Assembly: GCA_964517495.1 (NCBI GenBank)
Contig: CAZFER010000028.1
Span: 1-64,000 of the forward strand
Source: CAZFER01 sp964517495
Lineage (GTDB): Bacteria; Hinthialibacterota; Hinthialibacteria; Hinthialibacterales; Hinthialibacteraceae
Direction of reading: 5' to 3'
Length of the DNA: 64,000 nt
Position numbers and translations under genes: made by a program. The notes beneath the pieces are model-generated. The model ran no database searches. It was not told the DNA's origin and was given only the letters and a program-made list of their open reading frames with translations. Shown piece by piece: positions 24,248 to 33,631 of this stretch (positions within the stretch are counted from its first letter, which is position 1; the number at the start of each line of letters is the position of its first letter).

Positions 24248-27100
24248 ATGGATTATAGAGAAACACTAAACCTTCCGTCGACTCAATTCCCCATGAGGGC
24301 AAACTTGGCTCAACGTGAGCCTGAGATTCTGAAAAACTGGGATAATACAGATATTTATCATAAAATTCGCAAATCCCGCCAAGATCGCTCCACGTTTGTT
24401 CTTCATGATGGCCCTCCCTATGCCAATGGTGATATTCACTTGGGGACCGGCTTAAACAAACTGCTCAAAGATATGGTGGTCAAATCGAAAATTCTGCTGG
24501 GCCAAAACATCCACTACCGCCCAGGATGGGACTGTCACGGCCTCCCTATCGAGTTAAATGTTACCCAAGAGATGACCAAAGGGAAACAAGAGAAAATCGA
24601 ACCGATTGAATTACGGCGGCGCTGTAAAGACTATGCCATGAAATTCGTCGATAAACACCGCCAAAGTTTCAAGCGGCTGGGAGTAATCGGAGAATGGGAA
24701 CGTCCCTACTTGACTTTGAACCCAGAATATGAGGCGGAAGAATTACGCCAATTTGCTACCTTTGTCCGCAAAGGTTATGTCTATCAAGGCTTAAAACCGG
24801 TTTATTGGTGCAGTTATCTGCAAACCGCCCTTGCTGAAGCCGAAGTTGAATACGATGAACATACCTCTCCTTCCATTTTCGTACGCTTCCCCCTTACAGA
24901 TGAATCCTCAGAGCGAATCAAATCTCGAATCAATGGAATCGATAATAAACACATCAATGCTGTGATCTGGACCACAACCCCGTGGACTTTACCGGCCAAT
25001 CGCGCTGTTTGCCTGCATCCCAACTTTATCTATTGCATTGTGCCCACCAATAATGAATATATTCTCATTGCAAAGGATCTGGTCTCCCGCTTTTTAAATG
25101 AAACTGGCCTCCAACAAGTGGGCGAACCGTTAGGCTCCTTTACTGGAAAGGAATTGGAAGAGATAAAGATTGCTATGTCTCCTCCTTTTTCTGATCAACC
25201 AGTTCCTCTTATTTCCGGTACCCACGTCACCTTGGAACAAGGAACAGGTGCTGTGCACACCGCTCCTGGCCACGGACACGAAGACTATTTGATCGGTCTT
25301 GAATACAACCTTGAGGTATTTTCACCCGTGGATGAAGCTGGACGGTTTACCGAAAAATCACCAGTATGCCACGGGATTCATGTTGAAGAAGCCAATAAAT
25401 CCATCCTGGAAATGCTTCGTGAAAAGAATCTTTTGATACATCACGAAGATTATGTCCACTCTTACCCCCATTGCTGGCGTAGTAAAAAACCCATTATTTT
25501 CCGGGCCACTCGCCAGTGGTTTATCTCATTGGAAGAAGACAATCTTCGTGAACGGTTACTTGACGTCATCGATAAAGTCAATTGGATTCCCTCCTGGGGA
25601 CGCCAACGAATTCGAGGGATGGTTGAAAACCGCCAGGAATGGTGCATCTCACGTCAACGTACCTGGGGAGTGCCTATCCCTGCCATTTATATCGGTGACA
25701 ACGAAAAGGCCATCATCGACGCGGATTTAATCAACGAAGTAGCCAGCATTATCGAAAAAGAAGGCACCGGCTTCTGGTTCCGCGCGCTTGAAAATCCCCG
25801 TGAGCTTGAACGTTTAAACCGCTTGAATGAACTTATTCCCGAAGGGAAATCCATTGATGATATAAAGCTGGAAAAGGACATATTGGATGTCTGGTTCGAT
25901 TCGGGAGTCAGTCACCACTCCGTCATGGACCAGGATGAAAACATTTATCCCGTGGATATGTATTTGGAAGGCAGCGACCAACACCGCGGCTGGTTTCAAT
26001 CCTCATTGGTAACCGCCGTAGGGGCTGGCTATGAAGCCCCCTATAAAACCGTTCTCACTCACGGATTTACCGTTGATGAAAAAGGCCGAAAATTATCCAA
26101 AAGCCTGGGGAACTTTGTTATCCTGGATGATTTGGTCAAGAAAACCGGCGCGGATGTTATCCGGCTTTGGGTTGCTGCGGAAGATTTTCGCGGTGATATG
26201 ACCTTCTCTGAGGAAATCCTTAAACGTATCACTGAATCGTACCGGCGAATCCGCAATACCGCCCGTTTCATTTTAGGCAACTTGCATGGTTATTTACCTG
26301 AAGAGAATGTCCCTGAATCTGATCGTTTTGAACTGGATCGCTGGATCATTAATCGCTGGCGTGAATGTAAAAAGCGAATTATCGAAGCGTATGAACGCTA
26401 TGATTTTCATCGAATCTTTTATGACTTAAACAACTTCTGCAGCGTCGATCTTAGCGCTGTATATTTGGACATCATCAAAGACCGGCTTTATGTCTCCGCC
26501 AAACACAGCCAGGAGCGCAAAGCCGCTCAATCCACATTGGCGGAAATTGCCGTGGAACTCACCGCTTGCACCGCTCCGATCCTATCTTTCACTGGTGAAG
26601 AAATTTGGCGGCAACTGTTTGAAATAAATCTGGTAAAGGAAGATAGTGTATTTCTCTACTCACTTGATACTCATGTCCCTGAGCTTGATAAAACCTTAAT
26701 GGAGAAATGGGACAAATATTTCTTATTACGTGCTGAAGCCATAAGATCAATTGAACAGGCACGCAAAGAAGGAATCATCGGTCATCCCTTGGATTGTTGT
26801 GTTCTATTCGATACCGATCACAAAGACTGGAAAGAAATAATTGAACAATCCATCCAACGGCAACGTGGTGATGATTTAGCCAGCATTTTAATCGTCTCCG
26901 ATACTCGCTTTGAACCATTCAGCAACCGAAGCCATGTTTATGAAAGCACCGTCATCCCCGGTTTACGAATTGCCGTTGAAAAAGCATCGGGTGAAAAATG
27001 CCCGCGTTGCTGGCATTTCAGTACCACAACCACTGAAGGAAATGAGGTCTGTTCTCACTGCGAAGATGTTTTGAAAACTGATCAGCATGCAACCGTTTGA
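24248..27100 (+). CDS. ileS: Isoleucyl-tRNA synthetase
   Basis: This class I aminoacyl-tRNA synthetase charges tRNA-Ile with isoleucine. At 950 residues it has normal bacterial length. The HIGH-type motif appears as GDIHLGTGLNK (about residue 63) and the KMSKS loop as GRKLSKSLGNF (about 614). The editing domain lies between them (VIWTTTPWTLPANRAV, GTGAVHTAPGHGHEDY). The C-terminal zinc ribbon CPRCWHF/VCSHCED (about 917-940) is of the bacterial type. No Shine-Dalgarno sequence is visible before the ATG (AATATAAGAAAAAACA). It heads an operon with a DksA-like gene, lspA, lgt and a glycosyltransferase; ileS-lspA linkage is classic. Confidence 0.97.
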   Translation: MDYRETLNLPSTQFPMRANLAQREPEILKNWDNTDIYHKIRKSRQDRSTFVLHDGPPYANGDIHLGTGLNKLLKDMVVKSKILLGQNIHYRPGWDCHGLPIELNVTQEMTKGKQEKIEPIELRRRCKDYAMKFVDKHRQSFKRLGVIGEWERPYLTLNPEYEAEELRQFATFVRKGYVYQGLKPVYWCSYLQTALAEAEVEYDEHTSPSIFVRFPLTDESSERIKSRINGIDNKHINAVIWTTTPWTLPANRAVCLHPNFIYCIVPTNNEYILIAKDLVSRFLNETGLQQVGEPLGSFTGKELEEIKIAMSPPFSDQPVPLISGTHVTLEQGTGAVHTAPGHGHEDYLIGLEYNLEVFSPVDEAGRFTEKSPVCHGIHVEEANKSILEMLREKNLLIHHEDYVHSYPHCWRSKKPIIFRATRQWFISLEEDNLRERLLDVIDKVNWIPSWGRQRIRGMVENRQEWCISRQRTWGVPIPAIYIGDNEKAIIDADLINEVASIIEKEGTGFWFRALENPRELERLNRLNELIPEGKSIDDIKLEKDILDVWFDSGVSHHSVMDQDENIYPVDMYLEGSDQHRGWFQSSLVTAVGAGYEAPYKTVLTHGFTVDEKGRKLSKSLGNFVILDDLVKKTGADVIRLWVAAEDFRGDMTFSEEILKRITESYRRIRNTARFILGNLHGYLPEENVPESDRFELDRWIINRWRECKKRIIEAYERYDFHRIFYDLNNFCSVDLSAVYLDIIKDRLYVSAKHSQERKAAQSTLAEIAVELTACTAPILSFTGEEIWRQLFEINLVKEDSVFLYSLDTHVPELDKTLMEKWDKYFLLRAEAIRSIEQARKEGIIGHPLDCCVLFDTDHKDWKEIIEQSIQRQRGDDLASILIVSDTRFEPFSNRSHVYESTVIPGLRIAVEKASGEKCPRCWHFSTTTTEGNEVCSHCEDVLKTDQHATV

Positions 27101-27140
27101 CATGTGTGCATGATCTAAATTTCAATGCGATGAGTTGACT

Positions 27141-27503
27141 ATGAACAAGCGCGAATTAAAGAAATTTAAAAAGCTATTGCTGGAAGAACGAGAGCGGGTC
27201 TTACATGATATTGGTTTTTTATCACAGAATGATAAAGCTCAAAGCCGTTATTATCCTTCCAGTTATGGAATCCACATGGCGGATGTGGGAAATGATGAAG
27301 AAGAGATGGAAAAACAGCACTTATTGCTGACTGAAGAAGGAAAATCGCTTGCATTAATCGATGAAGCATTGAAGAAAATTGAAAATGGAAAATTCGGGAT
27401 CTGTGAACGCTGTGGCGAACCCATAATCAAAAGCCGGCTTGAAGCACGGCCCTATGCCAGTTTTTGCTATGAATGCAAACAAGCTGAAGAACGAGCCGGA
27501 TAA
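27141..27503 (+). CDS. DksA/TraR-family C4 zinc-finger protein
   Basis: This short protein of the DksA/TraR family is thought to bind RNA polymerase through its secondary channel. An N-terminal coiled coil (RELKKFKKLLLEERERVLHD) is followed by a C4 finger with Cys88, Cys91, Cys109 and Cys112 (CERCG...CYEC). The ATG at 27141 is preferred over the TTG two codons earlier. It sits between ileS and lspA, 40 bases after ileS, a place where DksA-like genes are often found. The DxxDxA tip expected of true DksA at the coiled-coil turn is not obvious; ADVGNDEEEME is the nearest acidic stretch. Confidence 0.88.
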   Translation: MNKRELKKFKKLLLEERERVLHDIGFLSQNDKAQSRYYPSSYGIHMADVGNDEEEMEKQHLLLTEEGKSLALIDEALKKIENGKFGICERCGEPIIKSRLEARPYASFCYECKQAEERAG

Positions 27504-27527
27504 AAAAACACACAATAACCCTTTCGA

Positions 27528-28091
27528 ATGAATCAAACCAATGTTGATAATAAAATGCGCTCCTGCAAATCCGATGTTATTTGGATTGCCATTATCGCAA
27601 TAGCCGTATTTATCCTTGATATCCTCACCAAAATTTGGGCCGTTCAACACTTAAAATACAGTCCTTCCATTGTGATCATCTCTGATTTTTTCCGCCTGGC
27701 TTATGGAGAAAACACGGGGATTGCCTTTGGCATGTTTCAAAATCACGGTGGTCTGCTCCACTTTATCGCACCCGCTGCCTTTATTTTACTGCTCATTATC
27801 ATCTATAAACAATTTGCTGAAACCGAGATGGATGGCTGGTATATCTCCATTTTCGGCCTATTGATCGGTGGGGCAATGGGAAATATTCTTAATCGAATGT
27901 ACAGCGGTTATGTGGTGGATTTTATCGATTTTCATAACTTGTTTGGCTATCACTTCCCTACATTTAACATCGCCGATTCGGCTTTGACTATCGGGGAAGT
28001 CATTTTGGTGGTTAAATTACTGTTTGGGGCGAAAAGGCCCGAAGAATCATCTCAAGACTCACAATCTGAACAAATTTCTCTAAGTGAATAA
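27528..28091 (+). CDS. lspA: Lipoprotein signal peptidase (signal peptidase II)
   Basis: This inner-membrane aspartic protease cleaves diacylglyceryl-modified prolipoproteins before the lipid-bearing Cys. It is 187 residues with four membrane segments. Conserved boxes are LAYGENTGIAFGMF, IGGAMGNILNRMYSG, then the catalytic Asp131 in VVDFIDF and Asp150 in FNIADSAL. It is directly followed by lgt, so two successive steps of lipoprotein maturation are co-transcribed. The tail after about residue 165 is a short hydrophilic extension. No strong ribosome-binding site is seen before the ATG; a later in-frame ATG at 27555 is possible. Confidence 0.95.
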   Translation: MNQTNVDNKMRSCKSDVIWIAIIAIAVFILDILTKIWAVQHLKYSPSIVIISDFFRLAYGENTGIAFGMFQNHGGLLHFIAPAAFILLLIIIYKQFAETEMDGWYISIFGLLIGGAMGNILNRMYSGYVVDFIDFHNLFGYHFPTFNIADSALTIGEVILVVKLLFGAKRPEESSQDSQSEQISLSE

Positions 28092-28112
28092 TTCCAACAA
28101 CTTGAGCAAACC

Positions 28113-28946
28113 ATGTATCCAACGTTGATCCATATTTTCGGCATTCAAATCACCACCTACGGTTTGATGATGGCTATCGCCTTTGCCACCTTTTGGCTTT
28201 GTACGATATCACGTGGTCAAAAGCTGGGTTATTCACCCGAATTTATCCAAAACCTGATGATGGTGATTGTTATCAGTGCTTTTATTTCTGCGCGGCTACT
28301 CCATGTTATCGTCGACTGGCCTTATTATAAACAATACCCTTGGAACATTATCCTTTCACGAGATGGTTTTGTGTTTTTGGGTGGTTTTGTGGGTGCAGTT
28401 GTTATCGGTTCATATTATACCCGGCGGCACGGTTATCCCATATTAGGCGTTGCCGATTTAGTTGCACCTTTTTTGGCATTGGCACAAGGTATTGGCCGTA
28501 TCGGCTGCTTTTTATTCGGTTGCTGTTACGGTTCAGTGTGTGAGCATGGATTAAGTGTACATTTCCCACAGGGATCACCCGCCTTTTATGACCACCTCAA
28601 TCATGGTTGGTTGTCCCAATCAGCAGTAACATCCTTGCCGGTATATCCTTCTCAACTCTTTCATTCTGCATCCAATTTCATTATTTTTGGAATTCTGATT
28701 TTTATTCGTACTCGTCATACTTTTCGAGGCCAATTGGCAGTCAGTTACTTAATACTTTACAGCTTGGGGCGCTTTATCACTGAATTTTTTCGTGGTGATT
28801 ATCGAGGCGCGGTTGGTCCTCTTTCCACATCTCAGCTCATCGGGATAGCCTTGTTTATTCTCGGCCTTGTTGGTTATATCTGGCTCAAGCGCAAATCCCT
28901 TGAACCAGACACCCTCCAATTTAAGGGATTGGACGACCATGAATAA
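28113..28946 (+). CDS. lgt: Prolipoprotein diacylglyceryl transferase
   Basis: This membrane enzyme transfers diacylglycerol from phosphatidylglycerol to the lipobox Cys, the step before LspA. The 277 residues span the membrane several times. The signature region reads ALAQGIGRIGCFLFGCCYG, the catalytic GRIG...NG box with Cys replacing the usual Asn in GN and NG, as in many lineages outside Proteobacteria. GLMMAIAF near the N terminus and LGRFITEFFRGDYRG near the C terminus also fit. It starts 21 bases after lspA and overlaps the next gene by eight bases. Confidence 0.95.
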   Translation: MYPTLIHIFGIQITTYGLMMAIAFATFWLCTISRGQKLGYSPEFIQNLMMVIVISAFISARLLHVIVDWPYYKQYPWNIILSRDGFVFLGGFVGAVVIGSYYTRRHGYPILGVADLVAPFLALAQGIGRIGCFLFGCCYGSVCEHGLSVHFPQGSPAFYDHLNHGWLSQSAVTSLPVYPSQLFHSASNFIIFGILIFIRTRHTFRGQLAVSYLILYSLGRFITEFFRGDYRGAVGPLSTSQLIGIALFILGLVGYIWLKRKSLEPDTLQFKGLDDHE

Positions 28947-30624
28947 CCTCAACCAGGCTTCTCAACCTGCAACACATCATCGCTTCATTTGGATGGCCAG
29001 CTTCTGGTTTTTGATTTTCCTCCTCTATTTTGGATTACGATCACACACCTTCTCATCCAGTTTGGTCCATGATGATGGGCTTTTCTTGTACGCTGGTCAG
29101 GCTTGTGCCGTGGGACAAATTCCTTATCAGGACTTCTGGGATCACAAACCACCCGGGATTTTTTTCTACCTTTCCCTTCCCTTACGCCTTTTTCCATTTT
29201 CACTCTTTGCAGTCAAGTTTTACTTAATCCTTTGTCTTTCATTTTCTGCCATACTGTTATACTACTTCTGCCAACGCCGCTTTCTTTTATCCACATCCAT
29301 CATCGTCACCTTATGCTATGTGTTTTACACCAGCATGCATTTTACCATTCGCTCAGGTGGATTAACCGAAGAAGACGCTTTATTCTTTGTGGTCCTCTGT
29401 TTCTGGCAAATACTTCGGCGGCGGGGAAAACTCTTGTGGAACAGCCTCTTTGCGGGATTGGCCTTGGGGATTGCCATCCAATTTCGCCAAACCTATGTAT
29501 TTACTGTGGCTTTTCTTATTGGCGCCCTTCTTCATAACGCCCATCAACGGGGTGAAAAATTCAAGGATGTGCTTGGTCCATTTTTCGCCATGATGGGGGG
29601 ACTGGTTATCCCTGAATTAATCATATCATTCTACTTTTTCATTCAGGGATGTTGGTGGGATTATTTGGAAGGCAGTTATCTATTTAATTTCTATTACATT
29701 GGCCCAGCTCGTACAAATAAACCTCTCAGTGAAGTTCTGCAAATCCAATGGGAATTCATCCAATCGACTGGTCCCTATCTTTATGCACCCCTCTTGGCTC
29801 TGTGCACGTGTTATTGGATACCCACAGCCACGCGCTGGATGATGGTTCCCTTAATCCTTGCATTTCTAGGGGATCTGGTCGCCGTATCACTCAGCGGTGA
29901 ATTCTATTCCCATTATTATGTTCAAGCCGCTGTCTCCATCGCCATTTTACATGCCATGTTCATCGAAGGTCTGGCATATATGCTTAAATCCATCCATCAA
30001 GCGGGATGGTTGCGGTTCTTGTCTCTACTGAAACTGATCTTTTGTATTTTCCTTATTGTTGTAACCTTCGTGCCTCTTTATTGGGGAATCAAGCAATATA
30101 TTTCCGACTATAAATTCATCCTGCGTGACCGGGATGCCCAGGAACGCGAATTTGCCATGCAACGTGGAGTGGCCAAAGCCGTTCAACAACTAACCGCACC
30201 GGATGATACCATCCTCCTACTCGGTCAACAACCCAATTCCGTATACTTTCTATCCGGTCGACATGCAGGCGCACGCTACTATCATTACTCACCCGTGTGG
30301 AAACCAAAACTCCGAAAAGCCCTAAAAGATTATCACTATGGATACTTCATGGATGACATTCGAACACGCAAACCGGTACTGCTATTGGTTGATTTACGAG
30401 TAAGAGAACTGCGTGAATTAACCGATCTTGAAATGACCGAAGATAGCATGCTTGATTTTATTCCCGGATTTAAACCGTATATTGTGGATAATTATCTTCT
30501 TCTGAGCGATGTGCTGGATGAATCACCCAGTGATCAATGGTTCTGGTATGATATACGAACCATCATACTGGTCAGAAAAGACCACACCCAGGCCATAAAA
30601 CAACGATTCAAGTCATTAGATTAG
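28939..30624 (+). CDS. Polytopic GT-C glycosyltransferase (GT39/ArnT-like)
   Basis: The protein has 562 residues with about ten or more membrane segments. The first loop carries the acidic catalytic-type motif VHDDGLFLYAGQACAVGQIP, followed by YQDFWDHKPPGIFF; DHKPPG is characteristic of the GT39/PMT/ArnT superfamily, which uses lipid-phosphate sugars. The C-terminal 200 residues are soluble and probably periplasmic. The ATG at 28939 overlaps the lgt stop and follows AAGGGA; the earlier in-frame codon lies deep in lgt. It may glycosylate protein or lipid at the membrane. Its position behind lspA and lgt hints at, but does not prove, a link to lipoproteins. Confidence 0.8.
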   Translation: MNNLNQASQPATHHRFIWMASFWFLIFLLYFGLRSHTFSSSLVHDDGLFLYAGQACAVGQIPYQDFWDHKPPGIFFYLSLPLRLFPFSLFAVKFYLILCLSFSAILLYYFCQRRFLLSTSIIVTLCYVFYTSMHFTIRSGGLTEEDALFFVVLCFWQILRRRGKLLWNSLFAGLALGIAIQFRQTYVFTVAFLIGALLHNAHQRGEKFKDVLGPFFAMMGGLVIPELIISFYFFIQGCWWDYLEGSYLFNFYYIGPARTNKPLSEVLQIQWEFIQSTGPYLYAPLLALCTCYWIPTATRWMMVPLILAFLGDLVAVSLSGEFYSHYYVQAAVSIAILHAMFIEGLAYMLKSIHQAGWLRFLSLLKLIFCIFLIVVTFVPLYWGIKQYISDYKFILRDRDAQEREFAMQRGVAKAVQQLTAPDDTILLLGQQPNSVYFLSGRHAGARYYHYSPVWKPKLRKALKDYHYGYFMDDIRTRKPVLLLVDLRVRELRELTDLEMTEDSMLDFIPGFKPYIVDNYLLLSDVLDESPSDQWFWYDIRTIILVRKDHTQAIKQRFKSLD

Positions 30625-30631
30625 GAAGGAA

Positions 30632-30943
30632 TTACCGGCGAAAGGAACCAATGGATTTTTTCCATTTAGGCGCGGCATAACTCGAACGATTAACATGGCG
30701 TTTTACCCGTCTGCCCCGCATAAATTTCATCAGCTTTTTCTTCTTTACATACCAATCCAAAATGGAAACAGTGGCTTTATCAATGATTCGGCATACCGAT
30801 TTGGGAACAAAGATATAATGATCTGAATTTTCGAAATCCGGCCCGTCATCATCCGTATAGAAACAGATGTGATAATACTTGTCCAATTCCTCATCGAGGA
30901 TCCCATTCAACATGATTTCTGCTTCGTTTTTCCCCAGTTTCAT
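30632..30943 (-). CDS. Small basic hypothetical coupled to pgeF
   Basis: I do not recognise this 103-residue protein. The N-terminal half is acidic (ICFYTDDDGPDFENSDHYIF) and the C-terminal third is strongly basic (KKKKLMKFMRGRRVKRHV), suggesting nucleic-acid or ribosome contact, but this is only inference. Its ATG overlaps the pgeF stop by four bases (ATGA), which supports a real, translationally coupled gene. It converges with the glycosyltransferase gene, seven bases apart. Confidence 0.6.
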   Translation of the reverse strand: MKLGKNEAEIMLNGILDEELDKYYHICFYTDDDGPDFENSDHYIFVPKSVCRIIDKATVSILDWYVKKKKLMKFMRGRRVKRHVNRSSYAAPKWKKSIGSFRR

Positions 30944-31707
30944 GATGCGCCTGCCTGCTGTATCACTGCCATATTATGTCCTATCCCAGCACCATCACGC
31001 CGATAGGAAAAGAAACGTGAATCGGCGAATGTGCATGCTGGAGATATATCTATATTCTGTTTACAAATCCCGCTGGAAACAAGGTGAAATAGATTAAGCC
31101 CTTTCAAATCAATTCGCCTATCTTCCCAATCGATATAGTCAGAACATTCTCCCCAACGTTCCTGGAATAGAGTAAGAACATCTGCACCCACTTCAAAATT
31201 CTCTCGGCATATCCCCGGACCAATCCAGACTATTAAATCCTCCGCTTGTATTCCATAGGTTTCCACCATTCGTTCTACGGCTTTAGAAGCAATCCCATCC
31301 GCTGTGCCCCGCCAACCGGCATGGACAATCCCAACAACATTTCCCCATGGATGAGCCAAAAAAATAGGTAGACAATCAGCCACTAAAATGGCCAGAGGAA
31401 GGTTGGGAACATTCGTCAGCATCCCATCTCCCTCACCAATTTGCCCCTTGCCGGTAAGCGCCCCAGCTCCCGCCTGATCGGCCGCTACTGTCCATATATC
31501 TGTTCCATGCACCTGATAAACATGTGTCAATCGCTCAGGTGAAATATCCAACATCGCACAAGCCCGGCGCCTTGCCTCTAGTACTTGTTTTTGATCTCCA
31601 TTCTTGAAGCTTAAATTATCATTCGAACCACCATCCAGGCCGGGGCAAAAAAATCCATGCCGCAACCCAGGGAGTTCATTTAATAATTTGGATTGAATCA
31701 TTTCCAT
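30940..31707 (-). CDS. pgeF: Polyphenol oxidase/peptidoglycan editing factor family (YfiH/PgeF)
   Basis: The 255-residue protein belongs to the multi-copper-polyphenol-oxidase-like YfiH family, now known as purine nucleoside phosphorylase/adenosine deaminase-like enzymes in the LACC1 family and as peptidoglycan editing factor in E. coli. The zinc-site residues are seen in order: His in YQVHGTDIW, Cys in AILVADCLPIFLA, and His in VGIVHAGWRGTADGI. IGPGICRENFEVG and FFSYRRDG complete the family pattern. It is read with the small basic gene that overlaps its 3' end. The activity in this organism is by homology. Confidence 0.92.
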   Translation of the reverse strand: MEMIQSKLLNELPGLRHGFFCPGLDGGSNDNLSFKNGDQKQVLEARRRACAMLDISPERLTHVYQVHGTDIWTVAADQAGAGALTGKGQIGEGDGMLTNVPNLPLAILVADCLPIFLAHPWGNVVGIVHAGWRGTADGIASKAVERMVETYGIQAEDLIVWIGPGICRENFEVGADVLTLFQERWGECSDYIDWEDRRIDLKGLNLFHLVSSGICKQNIDISPACTFADSRFFSYRRDGAGIGHNMAVIQQAGAS

Positions 31708-31911
31708 ATCAAATACCGCTTACTTTTAATTTATCTCACCCTTCGCGTGTGCTATAACTTCCTTCCACGGAAAAACGTTGTTTAAATATGTCAGTATGTT
31801 AAATTATGAAAAGACTTAAATTTCAAGATAGGATAATTGAATTCATGAAAGAATTCAAAAAGTGCGATCAAGAGGTTGTACTTGGAACGAGGAGCGAAAT
31901 TCAAATATAAT

Positions 31912-33024
31912 ATGAAAATTTATTCCAGCCATCTCATAAATGCATCAATTGCTTTAATCATGCTTTGTCCTATTGCTACAGGCTTGCTATCATGCTCATC
32001 AGCAGTTCCTGAAGTTCAACACATCGATATCGAACCATTACTCAATACAAAACAATACGATGAAGCAGAAACCATTTTAAAACGTGCACTCGCCGAATCT
32101 CCCAAACACCCTGATATTTTATACAATTTAGCCGTGGTTCAAAGGCTGCAAAATCGTATCCGTGAAGCTAAAACCACCGCTCAAAAAGCGTTAGGTATAT
32201 CTCCCTCTGATGATGATATCTTACTCCTGATGACTGAGTTGAACCTCGATTCCGGTCAGATCGAAGAAGCTTTAAATCTTTTCAATCGAATGAGTGAATC
32301 CGCCCGAAAAAAAGCCCGCGCCCAGCGTGTCTATGGAATCATCCAATCCCAACTCAATAATTGGATCGAAGCGGAAGGCCACTTTCGGGCTGCCCTCTCT
32401 CTTAATAAAAATGACCTGAGTGCAAAAGCGGCCTTGGCATTGGCCTTAATCAAGCAAGGCCGTGTGGAGGATGCCAAAAAACACCTGGAAAGCATTAATC
32501 CAAATCAAAATGTTTCCTCTGATACGCTCTATCAAACCGCGGAATGCTATCTCACCATGGGCAACGCCCAAAAAGCCCTTCAGTTAGCCGAAACCTTAAT
32601 CCAGCAGCGTCCGGATGACGCTAAAACCTGGTCTCTGGTGGGCCGCGCCGAAATGATCCTCATGCGCTTTGGTGAATCTGAAAGCGCCTTTACTCGCGCC
32701 CTGGCCGCCCCAAATGCCACGATTTGGCATAAATTGCAATACGCCGAGATGCTATTCGCTGCTCAACGCGAAAACGAAGCCTTAACCCTAGCCACTGAAA
32801 TAGAAGATGAGATCAATGATCAAGGTATCATCCTGCGTGATCCCACCCTGAATAATCTCCTGGCTACCCTCTATGCACGCCGTGGCCAGCTGCTTTTGGC
32901 AAACAAATATCTTAAAGAATCTTTGATGATCGATCCCAAACAGCCCAAAGTCAGGCAATTGATCAAACAAATCACTGAGCTCGAGCAAGGAGCACCAACC
33001 CCCGCTCCCACACAATCACAATAA
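31912..33024 (+). CDS. Tetratricopeptide-repeat lipoprotein
   Basis: With the ATG at 31912, the N terminus is a lipoprotein signal ending GLLSC (lipobox-like, Cys about 28), so export and lipidation by the Lgt/LspA pair is likely. The rest is a chain of TPR units (AETILKRALAESPKHPDILY, AEGHFRAALSLNKNDLSAK, SESAFTRALAAPNATIW), about eight in all. TPR lipoproteins scaffold outer-membrane or secretion complexes. A TTG 36 bases upstream has a better-spaced GAGG but would hide the signal. The stop overlaps the hpt start (TAATG). Confidence 0.8.
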   Translation: MKIYSSHLINASIALIMLCPIATGLLSCSSAVPEVQHIDIEPLLNTKQYDEAETILKRALAESPKHPDILYNLAVVQRLQNRIREAKTTAQKALGISPSDDDILLLMTELNLDSGQIEEALNLFNRMSESARKKARAQRVYGIIQSQLNNWIEAEGHFRAALSLNKNDLSAKAALALALIKQGRVEDAKKHLESINPNQNVSSDTLYQTAECYLTMGNAQKALQLAETLIQQRPDDAKTWSLVGRAEMILMRFGESESAFTRALAAPNATIWHKLQYAEMLFAAQRENEALTLATEIEDEINDQGIILRDPTLNNLLATLYARRGQLLLANKYLKESLMIDPKQPKVRQLIKQITELEQGAPTPAPTQSQ

Positions 33025-33554
33025 TGAAATTAGGTATTCAACGCATATTAATCAAGGAAAAGGACTTATTTGAACGCATTGAACAATTGGCGGATGAGAT
33101 CAACCGCCAATACAAAAATGAAGAACTGGTGTTGGTTTCGGTGCTTAAAGGCTCTGTTTTGTTTCTCTCCGATTTAATGAAAAAATTGAATCTTGATGTC
33201 GAAATCGGCTTCTTATATCTCTCAAGTTACAAAGGCGAAACCTCACCCCAAGTTGAAGTTCAGGAATATTTGCTTCCCTTCCCTGAAATCAAAGATCGCC
33301 ATGTCTTGCTGGTGGAAGATATCCTCGATAGCGGGGCCAGTTTGGCCTATGCCTGGGAACGCTGCAAAGAAAAAAAACCACGATCGCTAAAAACATGTGT
33401 GTTAGTCATCAAAGATGGAATCCCCCGCACCGGTATTCCACCCGTCGATTTCAAGGGATTCGATATCCCTAATGTTTTTGTGGTAGGTTATGGATTGGAT
33501 TATAAAGAAAAATACCGTCAACTCCCCTATATCGCTATCCCTGAAATCTCATAA
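33024..33554 (+). CDS. hpt: Hypoxanthine phosphoribosyltransferase
   Basis: This purine-salvage enzyme joins hypoxanthine (or guanine) to PRPP. The 176 residues carry the PRPP loop VLLVEDILDSGASL (about 95-108), the cis-peptide region VSVLKGSVLFLSDL and VVGYGLDYKEKYRQLPYI near the end, all family hallmarks. The start overlaps the stop of the TPR lipoprotein gene, so expression is coupled even though the functions differ. In many genomes hpt lies next to tilS-ftsH; that is not the case here. Confidence 0.93.
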   Translation: MKLGIQRILIKEKDLFERIEQLADEINRQYKNEELVLVSVLKGSVLFLSDLMKKLNLDVEIGFLYLSSYKGETSPQVEVQEYLLPFPEIKDRHVLLVEDILDSGASLAYAWERCKEKKPRSLKTCVLVIKDGIPRTGIPPVDFKGFDIPNVFVVGYGLDYKEKYRQLPYIAIPEIS

Positions 33555-33631
33555 AAAACACATTCAACAAAGACTTGTTTTGTACTCATTTATGTGTTTA
33601 ATCCAATAAAACCTAAAGTATAAAATGAATC

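Noticed and set aside
30116..30307. Several 60- to 140-codon frames antisense to ileS, lgt, the glycosyltransferases and the PQQ genes
   Set aside because: All lie wholly within well-supported genes, have arbitrary starts and no matching domains.
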